From an uncultured Campylobacter sp. (GTDB lineage Bacteria > Campylobacterota > Campylobacteria > Campylobacterales > Campylobacteraceae), in the NCBI RefSeq assembly GCF_938015785.1, contig NZ_CALLWC010000038.1, forward strand, positions 1 through 59,685: DNA of 59,685 bases, given 5' to 3'. Each line of letters begins with the position of its first letter. The first letter of the stretch is position 1. Made by a program: the position numbers and the translations under genes. Below, piece after piece: positions 15,641 to 23,857 of the stretch. A model generated the notes under the pieces. The model ran no database searches and had not been told where the DNA came from. It worked only from the letters and a program-made list of their open reading frames with translations.

Positions 15641-16119
15641 CGCATAATGATTAAATTTTAATATTCCGCTGTTTTAATATTTCGCCGCGCCGCCTGTTTT
15701 TGCGCGTTTGGGCACAACGGCTCGGTTTTGTACTTCTGCGCTTGAATGCGCAAAGCAGTAAAATTTACGCAGCTGCGGGTTTATATGCTTTCGCGCAGTT
15801 GCGCCCGTTTCACGCTTTGGTTGCTAGTTTTCGCGGACAGGCTTTGGTTTTAAAATTTTATAAAATTTACGTATCGCCCAGTTCTGCGCCGTCTAAGGTG
15901 ATGGCTCACGCGCCTTGGCGTCTTTTACGAGCGGCGTCCCGCTAGTGTCGCTGCTCGCGTATGTGAGCCGCAAGCGCATCTCGTCGAATGCGTCCGTCGC
16001 GCTGATGTCTATGCGAGCTGCGGTAAAATTCCATAAAATTTAGCGCCTAAATTTCATAAAATTTTGCCGCTTAGCTCCGCGAGCGAGCGCGTAGAATTTG
16101 GCTTTAATCTATTTTTGGT
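15641..16119. other. Intergenic region without a supported gene
   Basis: About 480 bases between the EamA pair and der. Short frames exist on the plus strand near 15700-15945, but their composition is that of filler and they have no ribosome site. RAATTY-type words recur throughout. Confidence 0.5.
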
Positions 16120-16125
16120 TATAAT
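16120..16125 (+). promoter_or_regulatory. -10 box for der
   Basis: GGTTATAATCGCG, with the TATAAT hexamer 25 bases before the GTG start at 16151. The upstream part is T-rich (ATCTATTTTTGGT) as in other Campylobacter promoters. Confidence 0.6.
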
Positions 16126-16150
16126 CGCGCCAAAAATTACAAGGACGAAC

Positions 16151-17536
16151 GTGAAAAGTTTGATCATCATCGGGCGCCCCAACGTCGGCAAGTCGAGCCT
16201 TTTTAACCGCCTAGCGGGCGCTCGCATCGCCATCACGAGCGACGTTGCGGGTACGACGCGCGATACCAATAGAGCCGAAGCCGAAATTTTCGATCGTCGC
16301 GTGCGCGTGATCGATTCTGGCGGCCTGGACGATGCCTCCGAGCTGTTTGCGCGCGTGCAGGCTAAGACGCTAAGCGAGGCCAAGAGCGCGGATTTGATAA
16401 TCTTTATGACGGACGGCAAGCTATTGCCGAGCGATGATGAGCGGCGGATATTTTTCTCGCTGCAGAGACTTGGCAAGCCCATCGCCCTGGCGGTCAATAA
16501 GATCGACGGCAAGCGCGACGAGGAGCGCAGCTGGGAGTTTAACGAATTCGGCGCTAAATTTTTCCCTATCTCCGTCTCGCACAACAGCGGCATCGATGAG
16601 CTGAAAGAGTGGATATATGGCTTTTTAGACCCTGCGCCCGCGCGGCAGGACGAGGATGAAATTTTTGATGATTTTATAGAGGGCTTCAACGACGAGGGTG
16701 AGCCGAAAGAGGGGCGCGACGAGGAATTTTATGCAGACAAGACCATCGGCGTGGGCATCATCGGGCGGGTAAACGTCGGCAAATCAAGCCTTCTAAACGC
16801 GCTTGTGGGCTCGCAGCGCTCGGTTGTGAGCGATTATGCGGGCACGACGATCGATCCGGTGAACGAAAGCACGGAATTTGGGGGGCGCACGCTTGAGTTT
16901 ATCGACACGGCGGGTATTCGCCGCCGCGGTAAGATCGAAGGCATCGAGCGTTTCGCGCTAAATCGTACCGAAAAAATTTTACAAAACTCCGACATCGCGC
17001 TTTTGGTGCTTGACGCAAGCGAGCCGCTAAACGAGCTGGACGAGCGCATCGCGGGGCTTGCGGCTAAATTTGAACTCGGGCTCATCATAATTTTAAACAA
17101 ATGGGATCTTTGCGAGCGCGATTACGACGAGTTTTGCCGCGATCTGCGCGATAGGTTTAAATTTCTTTCCTACGCGCCGATCATCAGCGTCAGCGCGACG
17201 GACAGGAAGCGGATACATAAAATTTACCCGCTCATTTTGGAGGTTTATTCAAATTTCACGCGCAAGCTCGGCACCGCAAGGATCAATGAAGTGGTAGAAG
17301 CCGCGATAAAGGCGCATCCGATACCTCGCGAGCGGGGCAAATCGGTTAAAATTTACTACGCCGCGCAGATCGACTTTGCGCCGCCGAAGATCGCTCTTGT
17401 GATGAACCGCCCGCAAGCGCTACATTTTAGCTACAAGCGCTATTTGATGAACAGGCTGCGTGCAAGCTTCGCTCTTTCGGGAAGTCCGCTAGTGCTGCTG
17501 CCGCGCAAAAAGGGGGAGAGCGATGAAGAGCGGTAA
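16151..17536 (+). CDS. der: Ribosome-assembly GTPase Der (EngA)
   Basis: 461 residues from the GTG at 16151, which has an AAGGACG site 4 bases before it; the longer in-frame start at 16064 lies upstream of the -10 box and is rejected. There are two tandem GTPase domains with P-loops GRPNVGKSS (about residue 8) and GRVNVGKSS (about residue 205), their G3 regions DSGGLDD and DTAGI, G4 motifs NKID and NKWD, and a C-terminal KH-like domain. It acts in 50S subunit maturation. It overlaps the shikimate kinase gene by 14 bases. Confidence 0.97.
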   Translation: MKSLIIIGRPNVGKSSLFNRLAGARIAITSDVAGTTRDTNRAEAEIFDRRVRVIDSGGLDDASELFARVQAKTLSEAKSADLIIFMTDGKLLPSDDERRIFFSLQRLGKPIALAVNKIDGKRDEERSWEFNEFGAKFFPISVSHNSGIDELKEWIYGFLDPAPARQDEDEIFDDFIEGFNDEGEPKEGRDEEFYADKTIGVGIIGRVNVGKSSLLNALVGSQRSVVSDYAGTTIDPVNESTEFGGRTLEFIDTAGIRRRGKIEGIERFALNRTEKILQNSDIALLVLDASEPLNELDERIAGLAAKFELGLIIILNKWDLCERDYDEFCRDLRDRFKFLSYAPIISVSATDRKRIHKIYPLILEVYSNFTRKLGTARINEVVEAAIKAHPIPRERGKSVKIYYAAQIDFAPPKIALVMNRPQALHFSYKRYLMNRLRASFALSGSPLVLLPRKKGESDEER

Positions 17537-18494
17537 CATCGTGCTTATCGGCTTTATGGGGGTCGGCAAGGGCACGGTAGCGCGGGCGCTGGCTGCGCAA
17601 AGCGGGATGTTCGCGCTTGATTGCGACGATATGATCGAAAGCTACGCCAATAAAAAGATCGGGCAAATTTTTAAAGAGCAGGGCGAGCAGAGCTTTAGAA
17701 AGATGGAAGTAAGCCTTGCGAAATTTTTAGAAAAGTCCGTCCGCTGCGCCGTGATCTCTACAGGCGGCGGCTTTTACGCCGTGAAAAATTTAAACAAAAT
17801 CGGCACCGTCGTGTATCTGAAATCAAGCTTTGAAGGGATTATTGAGCGCTTAAAAAACAGCGAAAACGCGGAGAAAAAATTTGCCAAGCGCCCGCTGTTA
17901 GCGGATCTGCAAAAGGCTGCGGCGCTGCACGCTCAAAGAGACGGAGCGTATGAAAAAAAGGCCGATATCGTAATCGACGTCGAAAATAAAAGCGTAAAAA
18001 AGATCGTAAAAGAAATTTGCTCCGCCTGCAACGGGCTAAATTTAAAGGGGAAAAAGATGTCTAAACAAAAGCGCTCTGGCGGCGGCAAAAATTCCGAGCC
18101 GCACAGCAAAGAGGATAAAAACGATAAGCTTAAAAAGAAAGAGGCGCTAAAGCAAAAGCTGCATGAGCTACTAGAGGGCTTAGAGCGCGAGGAAATTCCA
18201 AAGCGGGTGATCGCGTGGCACTTCGATCTTTACGAGCCTTATACGCTTGAGTTGGCGGGATCGAGCAGCTACGACGGAGATGACGACGACTGGGCGTGCG
18301 AGGACGAGGATGAATTTTATCCCGAATATTCACGCTTGCAGCTTGAATTTTTAAATGAGCTTTCGTGGCAGCAGGTTTTAAAAATGCTCGTGCAGGCTTT
18401 GCGCGAGCTGCGAGAGCAGATGCCAGATGCAAAAATTTTTGAGTGCAAGCACGTTGCCGCAGGCTTCGTAGACGGCGATCTGATTTTGATTTAA
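17523..18494 (+). CDS. aroK: Shikimate kinase fused to a C-terminal domain of unknown function
   Basis: 323 residues. Residues 1-175 are shikimate kinase, which phosphorylates shikimate in chorismate synthesis: Walker A GFMGVGKGT, substrate motif CDDMIE, ISTGGG and KRPLL. The rest (about 145 residues) is unusual: a Lys-rich linker, a helical stretch, an acidic run DGDDDDWACEDEDEFYPEYS and a C-terminal ELSWQQVLKMLVQALRELREQM segment. I do not recognise it. An in-frame ATG at 18057, preceded by AAAGGGGAAAAAG, could start this part as a separate 145-residue protein. AroK is normally about 165-175 residues, so this is a fusion or an overlapping second product. Confidence 0.9.
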   Translation: MKSGNIVLIGFMGVGKGTVARALAAQSGMFALDCDDMIESYANKKIGQIFKEQGEQSFRKMEVSLAKFLEKSVRCAVISTGGGFYAVKNLNKIGTVVYLKSSFEGIIERLKNSENAEKKFAKRPLLADLQKAAALHAQRDGAYEKKADIVIDVENKSVKKIVKEICSACNGLNLKGKKMSKQKRSGGGKNSEPHSKEDKNDKLKKKEALKQKLHELLEGLEREEIPKRVIAWHFDLYEPYTLELAGSSSYDGDDDDWACEDEDEFYPEYSRLQLEFLNELSWQQVLKMLVQALRELREQMPDAKIFECKHVAAGFVDGDLILI

Positions 18495-18501
18495 AGGAGC
18501 A

Positions 18502-19473
18502 ATGATGAGAATTTTAACGGGTCTTCAGCCCAGCGGCAAGCTGCATTTGGGTAACTACTTCGCGAGCATCAAGCAGATGGTAGATGCGCAAAACGCGGGC
18601 GAGCAGATGTTTATGTTTATCGCAAACTACCATGCGCTCACGTCCGTAAGCGACGGCGCAAAGCTAAAAAACTCCACTTACGAGGCCGCCGCGGCGTTTT
18701 TGTCGCTGGGGATCGATCCGAAAAAGACGGTGTTTTGGGTGCAAAGCGACGTGAAAGAGGTGTTGGAGCTTTACTGGATTTTAAGCGGATATGCGCCGAT
18801 GGGGCTACTCGAGCGAGCGCACGCATACAAAGATAAGATCGCAAAGGGCTTTGAGAGCAAGCACGATCTGTTCAGCTACCCCGTGCTGATGGCGGCAGAC
18901 ATCCTGCTATACAGCGCGGAGATCGTGCCCGTGGGTAAGGATCAGATCCAGCACGTCGAGATCGCCCGCGACATCGCGCTTAAATTTAACAACGCCCATG
19001 GCGAAATTTTAACTATTCCGCAAGCGCGAGTAAATGATGAAGTGGCGATCGTGCCGGGCACAGACGGCGCGAAGATGAGCAAGAGCTACGGCAATACGAT
19101 CGATATTTTCTCAGATGCCGCGACGCTAAAGAAGCAAATTTCAAGTATCGTAACGACTTCTGAGCCGCTAGAAGCGCCTAAGCAGTGGCGCGGGTGCAAT
19201 GTCTATAATATCGCGAAGCTATTTTTAAACGAAGCGGAGCAGACGGAGCTACAGGCTCGTTACGAGCGGGGCGGCGAGGGGCATGGGCATTTCAAGGCGT
19301 ATCTAAACGAGCTCGTGCTCGGCTACTTCAAAGACGCGCGAGATAAATTCGAATACTATCAAAGCCACCGCGAAATTTTGGATGAGATGCTAAGACAGGG
19401 CGCGCAAAGGGCGGCTGCGACGGCTACTTCATTGATGCAAAAGGTTCGCGCTGCCGTAGGGATTTATCGCTAA
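18502..19473 (+). CDS. trpS: Tryptophanyl-tRNA synthetase
   Basis: 323 residues, normal length for this class I enzyme, which charges tRNA-Trp. The HIGH-type motif is PSGKLHLGNYF (residues 11-21) and the KMSKS motif AKMSKSYGNTID is near 193. Other landmarks are ADILLYSAEIVPVGKDQIQHVE. An AAAGGAG site precedes two adjacent ATGs; the first is used. It lies seven bases after the aroK fusion and is probably cotranscribed. Confidence 0.97.
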   Translation: MMRILTGLQPSGKLHLGNYFASIKQMVDAQNAGEQMFMFIANYHALTSVSDGAKLKNSTYEAAAAFLSLGIDPKKTVFWVQSDVKEVLELYWILSGYAPMGLLERAHAYKDKIAKGFESKHDLFSYPVLMAADILLYSAEIVPVGKDQIQHVEIARDIALKFNNAHGEILTIPQARVNDEVAIVPGTDGAKMSKSYGNTIDIFSDAATLKKQISSIVTTSEPLEAPKQWRGCNVYNIAKLFLNEAEQTELQARYERGGEGHGHFKAYLNELVLGYFKDARDKFEYYQSHREILDEMLRQGAQRAAATATSLMQKVRAAVGIYR

Positions 19474-19483
19474 GGAGGGTGAG

Positions 19484-19981
19484 ATGACGGATTACGCTAG
19501 AGAAATTTTATCTGATGGTAAGCTGCTTCGGCAGAAGCTGGAAATTTTCTTGCAAACTCCTAGCAAGGTTGAAATTTACGCACGCGCCTGCGAGAAATTT
19601 TTCGCCGCGGGCAAGCAGCGCGAGTTAAATTATGTAAGCACGTGGAGTTGGTGGGGATTTTTCGGCACGCTGTTCTTTTTTCTGTACCGCAAGGAGTATA
19701 AAATTGCCGCAGCCCTATTTGCCGTTGTATTAATTTCCTGCTTTATTCCGTTTTTGGATGAATATGATAGAAGTATAGGAATGGCGATTAGCGTCAGTAG
19801 CGGAACTATGGCGAAATATTTCGTTTGCTATAGTTTTGTTTCATTGCTGGATAAACAGGACGATGAAGCCCTAAGAAAGGGCGGCGGCGTGAATAGATGG
19901 GCGATATGGCTCGCGGTAATATTTTACGCTTTGGTCGCAATCGTGTTTGCGCTGATAATTTCAAACGGCGGCAAGGCTTAG
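19484..19981 (+). CDS. Inner-membrane protein of unknown function
   Basis: 165 residues with a soluble N-terminal part (1-50) and then about four hydrophobic segments beginning with SWWGFFGTLFFFLYRKEYKIA. The layout resembles the small DUF2628-type membrane proteins, but I am not sure of the family. An AAGGAGG site precedes the ATG, ten bases after trpS. A 13-base-pair hairpin overlaps the stop codon. Confidence 0.75.
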   Translation: MTDYAREILSDGKLLRQKLEIFLQTPSKVEIYARACEKFFAAGKQRELNYVSTWSWWGFFGTLFFFLYRKEYKIAAALFAVVLISCFIPFLDEYDRSIGMAISVSSGTMAKYFVCYSFVSLLDKQDDEALRKGGGVNRWAIWLAVIFYALVAIVFALIISNGGKA

Positions 19982-20016
19982 TCGTTTTAAAGGGCTTCCG
20001 CACTTAAAACGGCTAA
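19978..20016 (+). terminator. Terminator-like hairpin after the membrane protein gene
   Basis: Arms TTAGTCGTTTTAA and TTAAAACGGCTAA pair along 13 positions with one G-U wobble, followed by ATAAATTTT. It would close the der to 19981 transcript or cut expression of the downstream ACT gene. Confidence 0.5.
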
Positions 20017-20039
20017 ATAAATTTTAAAAAGGAGTAAGA

Positions 20040-20306
20040 ATGAAAGCGATCGTAACGGTGATCGGTAAGGACAAAGTTGGCATTGTAGCGGGCGTTTCAG
20101 CCAAGCTCGCGCAGCTTGGGCTAAACATAGACGACATCAGCCAGACGGTTTTGGATGAGTTTTTTACGATGATGGCGGTGGTTTCCAGCGAGGAAAAGCA
20201 GGACTTCACGGCTCTGCGCGAGGAGCTAAACGAGCTAGGCGAAAAGCTAAAAGTAAAGATCAACATCCAAAGCTCGGCGATCTTTGACGCCATGCACAAC
20301 ATCTAA
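20040..20306 (+). CDS. ACT-domain protein (UPF0237 family)
   Basis: 88 residues forming one ACT-type regulatory domain: MKAIVTVIGKDKVGIVAGVS then LNIDDISQTVLDEFFTMM. Stand-alone ACT proteins of this family bind small ligands such as amino acids. It is almost always encoded next to the UPF0210 gene that follows here nine bases downstream, which implies joint function. An AAAAGGAG site precedes the ATG. Confidence 0.92.
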   Translation: MKAIVTVIGKDKVGIVAGVSAKLAQLGLNIDDISQTVLDEFFTMMAVVSSEEKQDFTALREELNELGEKLKVKINIQSSAIFDAMHNI

Positions 20307-20315
20307 GGTGCCGAT

Positions 20316-21653
20316 ATGGACATCAAAAACGTAACCGAAACGATCGCGATGATCGAGGAGCAAAATTTCGACATCCGCACGATCACGATGGGCATCAGTC
20401 TGCTTGACTGCATCGATCCGAACATCGACAAGGCGGCGGAGAAAATTTACGCAAAGATCACCGACAAAGCGCGCGATCTCGTAAAGGTCGGCAATGAAAT
20501 TTCAGCCGAGCTTGGCATCCCTATCGTAAATAAGCGCGTCTGCGTAACGCCTATCGCCATCATCGGCGCGGCGACGGATGCCACAGACTACGTGCTGCTT
20601 GCTAAAGCGATGGACGAGGCGGCACAAAAGGTCGGTATCGACTTTATCGGCGGCTTTTCGGCGCTAGTGCAAAAGGGCTACGCAAAGGGTGATAAAATTT
20701 TAATCGACTCCATCCCTGCCGCGCTCGCCGCGACGCAGAAGGTCTGCTCGTCGGTAAATATCGGCTCGACCAAGACGGGCATAAATATGAGCGCGGTCGC
20801 TGACATGGGGCGCGTGATCAAAGAAACCGCGCGGCTTTCGGGTCTTGGTGCGGCAAAACTCGTCGTGTTTGCCAACGCCGTCGAGGATAATCCCTTTATG
20901 GCGGGCGCATTTCACGGCGTGGGCGAGGCTGAAGTCGTCATAAACGTGGGCGTTAGCGGCCCGGGCGTCGTTAAGCGCGCGCTTGAGAAGGTGCGAGGAG
21001 CGAGCTTTGACGTGGTAGCAGAGACCGTTAAAAAGACGGCGTTTAAGATCACGCGCATCGGACAGCTCGTGGGCCAAATGGCGTCTGAGCGGCTGGGCGT
21101 GAAATTTGGCATCGTCGATCTATCGCTAGCTCCGACTCCGGCGGTGGGCGATTCTGTTGCGCGCGTGCTTGAGGAGATGGGCTTAGAGCGCGTCGGCACG
21201 CACGGCACGACGGCAGCTCTAGCGCTACTAAACGACGCCGTCAAAAAGGGCGGAGTAATGGCGTGTAACCAAGTAGGCGGACTTAGCGGCGCATTTATCC
21301 CCGTCTCCGAAGACGAGGGCATGATAGCCGCAGTGCGTGCAGGCTCGTTAAGCTTAGAAAAGCTCGAAGCGATGACCGCGATCTGCTCGGTGGGGCTTGA
21401 TATGATCGCGATCCCGCAGGATACGCCCGAGCAAACGATCGCCGCGATCATAGCCGACGAGGCCGCGATCGGCGTGATAAATCAAAAAACGACCGCCGTG
21501 CGCATAATCCCAAAAGGCAAAGAGGGCGACACGCTGGAGTTTGGCGGGCTTCTTGGCAGCGCGCCCGTGATGAGCGTAAATAAAAACTCATCGGCGGACT
21601 TCATCGCCCGCGGCGGCCAGATACCGGCACCTATTCATAGTTTTAAAAACTAA
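20316..21653 (+). CDS. UPF0210 (DUF711) protein
   Basis: 445 residues, full length for the PFL-superfamily protein UPF0210. Recognisable stretches are RTITMGISLLDCIDPN, GVGEAEVVINVGVSGPGVV and GGLSGAFIPVSEDEGM. The fold is glycyl-radical-enzyme-like, but no glycyl-radical loop is present. The conserved pairing with the ACT protein suggests an amino-acid-responsive enzyme. Cytoplasmic; reaction unknown. Confidence 0.92.
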   Translation: MDIKNVTETIAMIEEQNFDIRTITMGISLLDCIDPNIDKAAEKIYAKITDKARDLVKVGNEISAELGIPIVNKRVCVTPIAIIGAATDATDYVLLAKAMDEAAQKVGIDFIGGFSALVQKGYAKGDKILIDSIPAALAATQKVCSSVNIGSTKTGINMSAVADMGRVIKETARLSGLGAAKLVVFANAVEDNPFMAGAFHGVGEAEVVINVGVSGPGVVKRALEKVRGASFDVVAETVKKTAFKITRIGQLVGQMASERLGVKFGIVDLSLAPTPAVGDSVARVLEEMGLERVGTHGTTAALALLNDAVKKGGVMACNQVGGLSGAFIPVSEDEGMIAAVRAGSLSLEKLEAMTAICSVGLDMIAIPQDTPEQTIAAIIADEAAIGVINQKTTAVRIIPKGKEGDTLEFGGLLGSAPVMSVNKNSSADFIARGGQIPAPIHSFKN

Positions 21654-21677
21654 ATTTAACCCGCTTAAGGAGGAAAG

Positions 21678-22091
21678 ATGAGGGCGTTTGCGTTATTTGC
21701 GGCGGCCTTGCTTTTTAGCGGCTGCTCTATAATCTCGGCATTTTATAGCAAGGAGAAAAAATTCGAGCTGGCGGGCTTGGGGCAAGACGGGGTCTATAGG
21801 ATTTCGGATGACAGCGCAGATACGCTAATAAAAATAACGTCCGCCCGCACAAAAGAGGGCGAGCCGTATCGTATAATCCACACGCTGGAAATTCCTAAAA
21901 ATTCTACCCAGACGGATTTTGATAGCAATGATAAAGAGGTATTTAAAATAGACTGCTCAAAGAATTATTGCGAGCCCAAATACGACGAGGAGCCGAAAAA
22001 AATTGCCATTTCTTGGCCTGCGCCGAATGGAGGCGGCGTTTTTGACGGCGTCATATATCTAGAAAATTTACGGCTCGTAAAGGCGTATTAA
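21678..22091 (+). CDS. Small lipoprotein of unknown function
   Basis: 137 residues with a lipoprotein signal ending LLFSGC (Cys about residue 16), so it is anchored in a membrane on the periplasmic side. The rest is mostly polar and beta-rich. Two cysteines (DCSKNYCEP) may form a disulphide. A strong AAGGAGG site precedes the ATG. I do not recognise the family. Confidence 0.78.
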   Translation: MRAFALFAAALLFSGCSIISAFYSKEKKFELAGLGQDGVYRISDDSADTLIKITSARTKEGEPYRIIHTLEIPKNSTQTDFDSNDKEVFKIDCSKNYCEPKYDEEPKKIAISWPAPNGGGVFDGVIYLENLRLVKAY

Positions 22092-22516
22092 ATTTGCGGA
22101 TTTAAAAGCGCATAAAATTCGTAAAATTTAGCTAGTAAAATTCTAAGTCGCCGCGATAGAATTTTTGGGCTTTAAATTCTGTGCTACGGGCATGGAATTT
22201 TGAGTTAGAATTTCGGCTTGAAATTTTACGGCGCGATCCCCGCGGCGCGCTAAAATTTTAAAATTTTGCTGTAAGACGCGGCGTTAAAATTTCATTACCG
22301 CTCGCGGCGGACGGTAGCGGGTCTTTTAAAATTTTAAATTTTAAAGCGGCTTGCATTGAAATTTTAAAATTTAAAAGCAACCTGTTTCGTTATCATTGCT
22401 CGTCCGCTAAGAAGTGGGCAAAATTCTATTTCGGTGCGGATTTCAACACGGCGCGCAAAAACGGGCGCGGCATCAAGATTTTAAAAGATGATGCGAAAAT
22501 ATGGGGCGGAAATAAA
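22092..22516. other. Intergenic filler rich in AAATTT-type words
   Basis: No supported gene. Runs such as AAATTTTAAAATTTTGC alternate with GC-rich spacers. The last 100 bases are open in the frame of the frameshifted gene at 22517, so that gene may start further upstream, near 22390-22440. Confidence 0.45.
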
Positions 22517-22971
22517 ATGCAAAAAATGGCTTGGAAATTTGGCGAACTTGAAAAAGTCGCAACGGACGAGGGCTTTATTTGGTATGCGGAGCTAAAAAGC
22601 GAAAGCTCTAGCGAGGTACCATTTTGTCTCGTGTCTGCAGATACGGCGGATGTGGACGATGCGGGGTCTTGCTCGCGCAGCGCATCGCCCGAGACATCGA
22701 TCGGTACGTAAAAGACGCTCTTTTCTTCCTGCGAGACGAGCTTAGACGCGAGTATCGTTTGAGCGAGGATGAGCTTAGGCTGCTTGACGCGCCCGTTTGC
22801 GATCTGCCGTTTGGCTTGCCGCAATGCACATTTTACGCACGCGATACGCAGTGGCTGCTGAGATTTGCCGAGGGCGCGCTTGATATTTGCGAGCCTTTCG
22901 GCATCGGGGTGATTTTCGAGGGCGAAAGACCGCTGCGCGTGGAAAATTTAGAGCTTTGCAGAGAGTATTAA
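22517..22971 (+). pseudogene. Frameshifted gene of unknown function
   Basis: Two overlapping frames join into one plausible protein. The first part (from the ATG at 22517, MQKMAWKFGELEKVATDEGF onward) runs to about 22662. The second (VLLAQRIARDIDRYVKDALF onward, ending LRVENLELCREY) continues to 22971 in another frame. The shift falls at the GGGG run near 22662-22665; adding one G would restore a single frame. The result has the helix content and composition of a real soluble protein. I do not recognise it. It could be a true pseudogene, a sequencing error, or a programmed or phase-variable switch. Confidence 0.5.
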
Positions 22972-23857
22972 TCGCGGATAAAATTTTAAATTTAGAGGCG
23001 ATTTTAAAATTTACGCAGCGCGTAAATCGGCGCACTATGGCGTATTCCTGCGGATAAATTTAAATCTCGGCTCGCTACCGTTTTTGAAATTTTGCGGCGC
23101 ACTGCAGCGGCTAAGATACGCTTTGACAAGGCGGCGTCTAAATTTCATTTTCCGCGCCGTGTCACGTAAATACTTCGTTCGTATCCTCAAAGTGAGCGTT
23201 TATTACTGCGGCACGAATGTAGGTGCGGGTAGGCTTGGAATTCTACGTAAAATTTTGAAAGTATCCGCGCACAACGGCGAGTAAAAAGTACGTGCAAACT
23301 CGGCGTCTGAGTGCATGTCCGCTCGTAGCCGCTACGGATTGAGCGAGCGAAGCGACAGAATTTAAACGCGGGGCGCGCGCGGGAAAAAGTCGAAGATGGG
23401 TGCGGAGAGATGCAAAAAAAGCGTAAAGGCGCGCGGCGGTATAGAGTGGGGTAGTGCGACTGCCGCAAATCAGGCTCGCAAATTGCGGATCAAAAGCGGG
23501 CTGAAACAAAAAGCTCGGCGCGTAGATTTACGGATCGGATGTCCGGCGCGGCAGGGGGGGCGCGGAGTGTAAATTTGGCGAGAAAATCAATCTATAAATT
23601 TCGCGCGCAAATCATCTTAAATTTAAAGAGCAAATTTTAAAACCGTTCTCGCAGCATCCCACCTCAAACTATCTAAAATTTAATGAGTAATTTTAAAACT
23701 CGCCGTCTCGCATCACGCGCAAATTTACGCTCTGCCTGACGGCATTTGGCGCGCAAATTCCACTCTGTGTTACGCGCGTAAATTTCACGCTCCGCCAGGT
23801 GGAATTTAACGCGCAAATTTCACGACGAAATTTCACGGCGCTTTTAAGCCTTGCGAT
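22972..23857. other. Intergenic region with degenerate repeats
   Basis: No supported gene in about 890 bases. A seven-G tract lies at 23554-23560 outside any gene. From 23713 to 23835 a degenerate unit of about 40-45 bases recurs: GCGCAAATTTACGCTCTGCC, GCGCGTAAATTTCACGCTCC and similar. Confidence 0.45.

Noticed and set aside
23554..23560. Seven-G tract as a phase-variable contingency locus
   Set aside because: It lies in no gene or recognisable promoter and is shorter than the eight or more Gs typical of switching tracts in Campylobacter.
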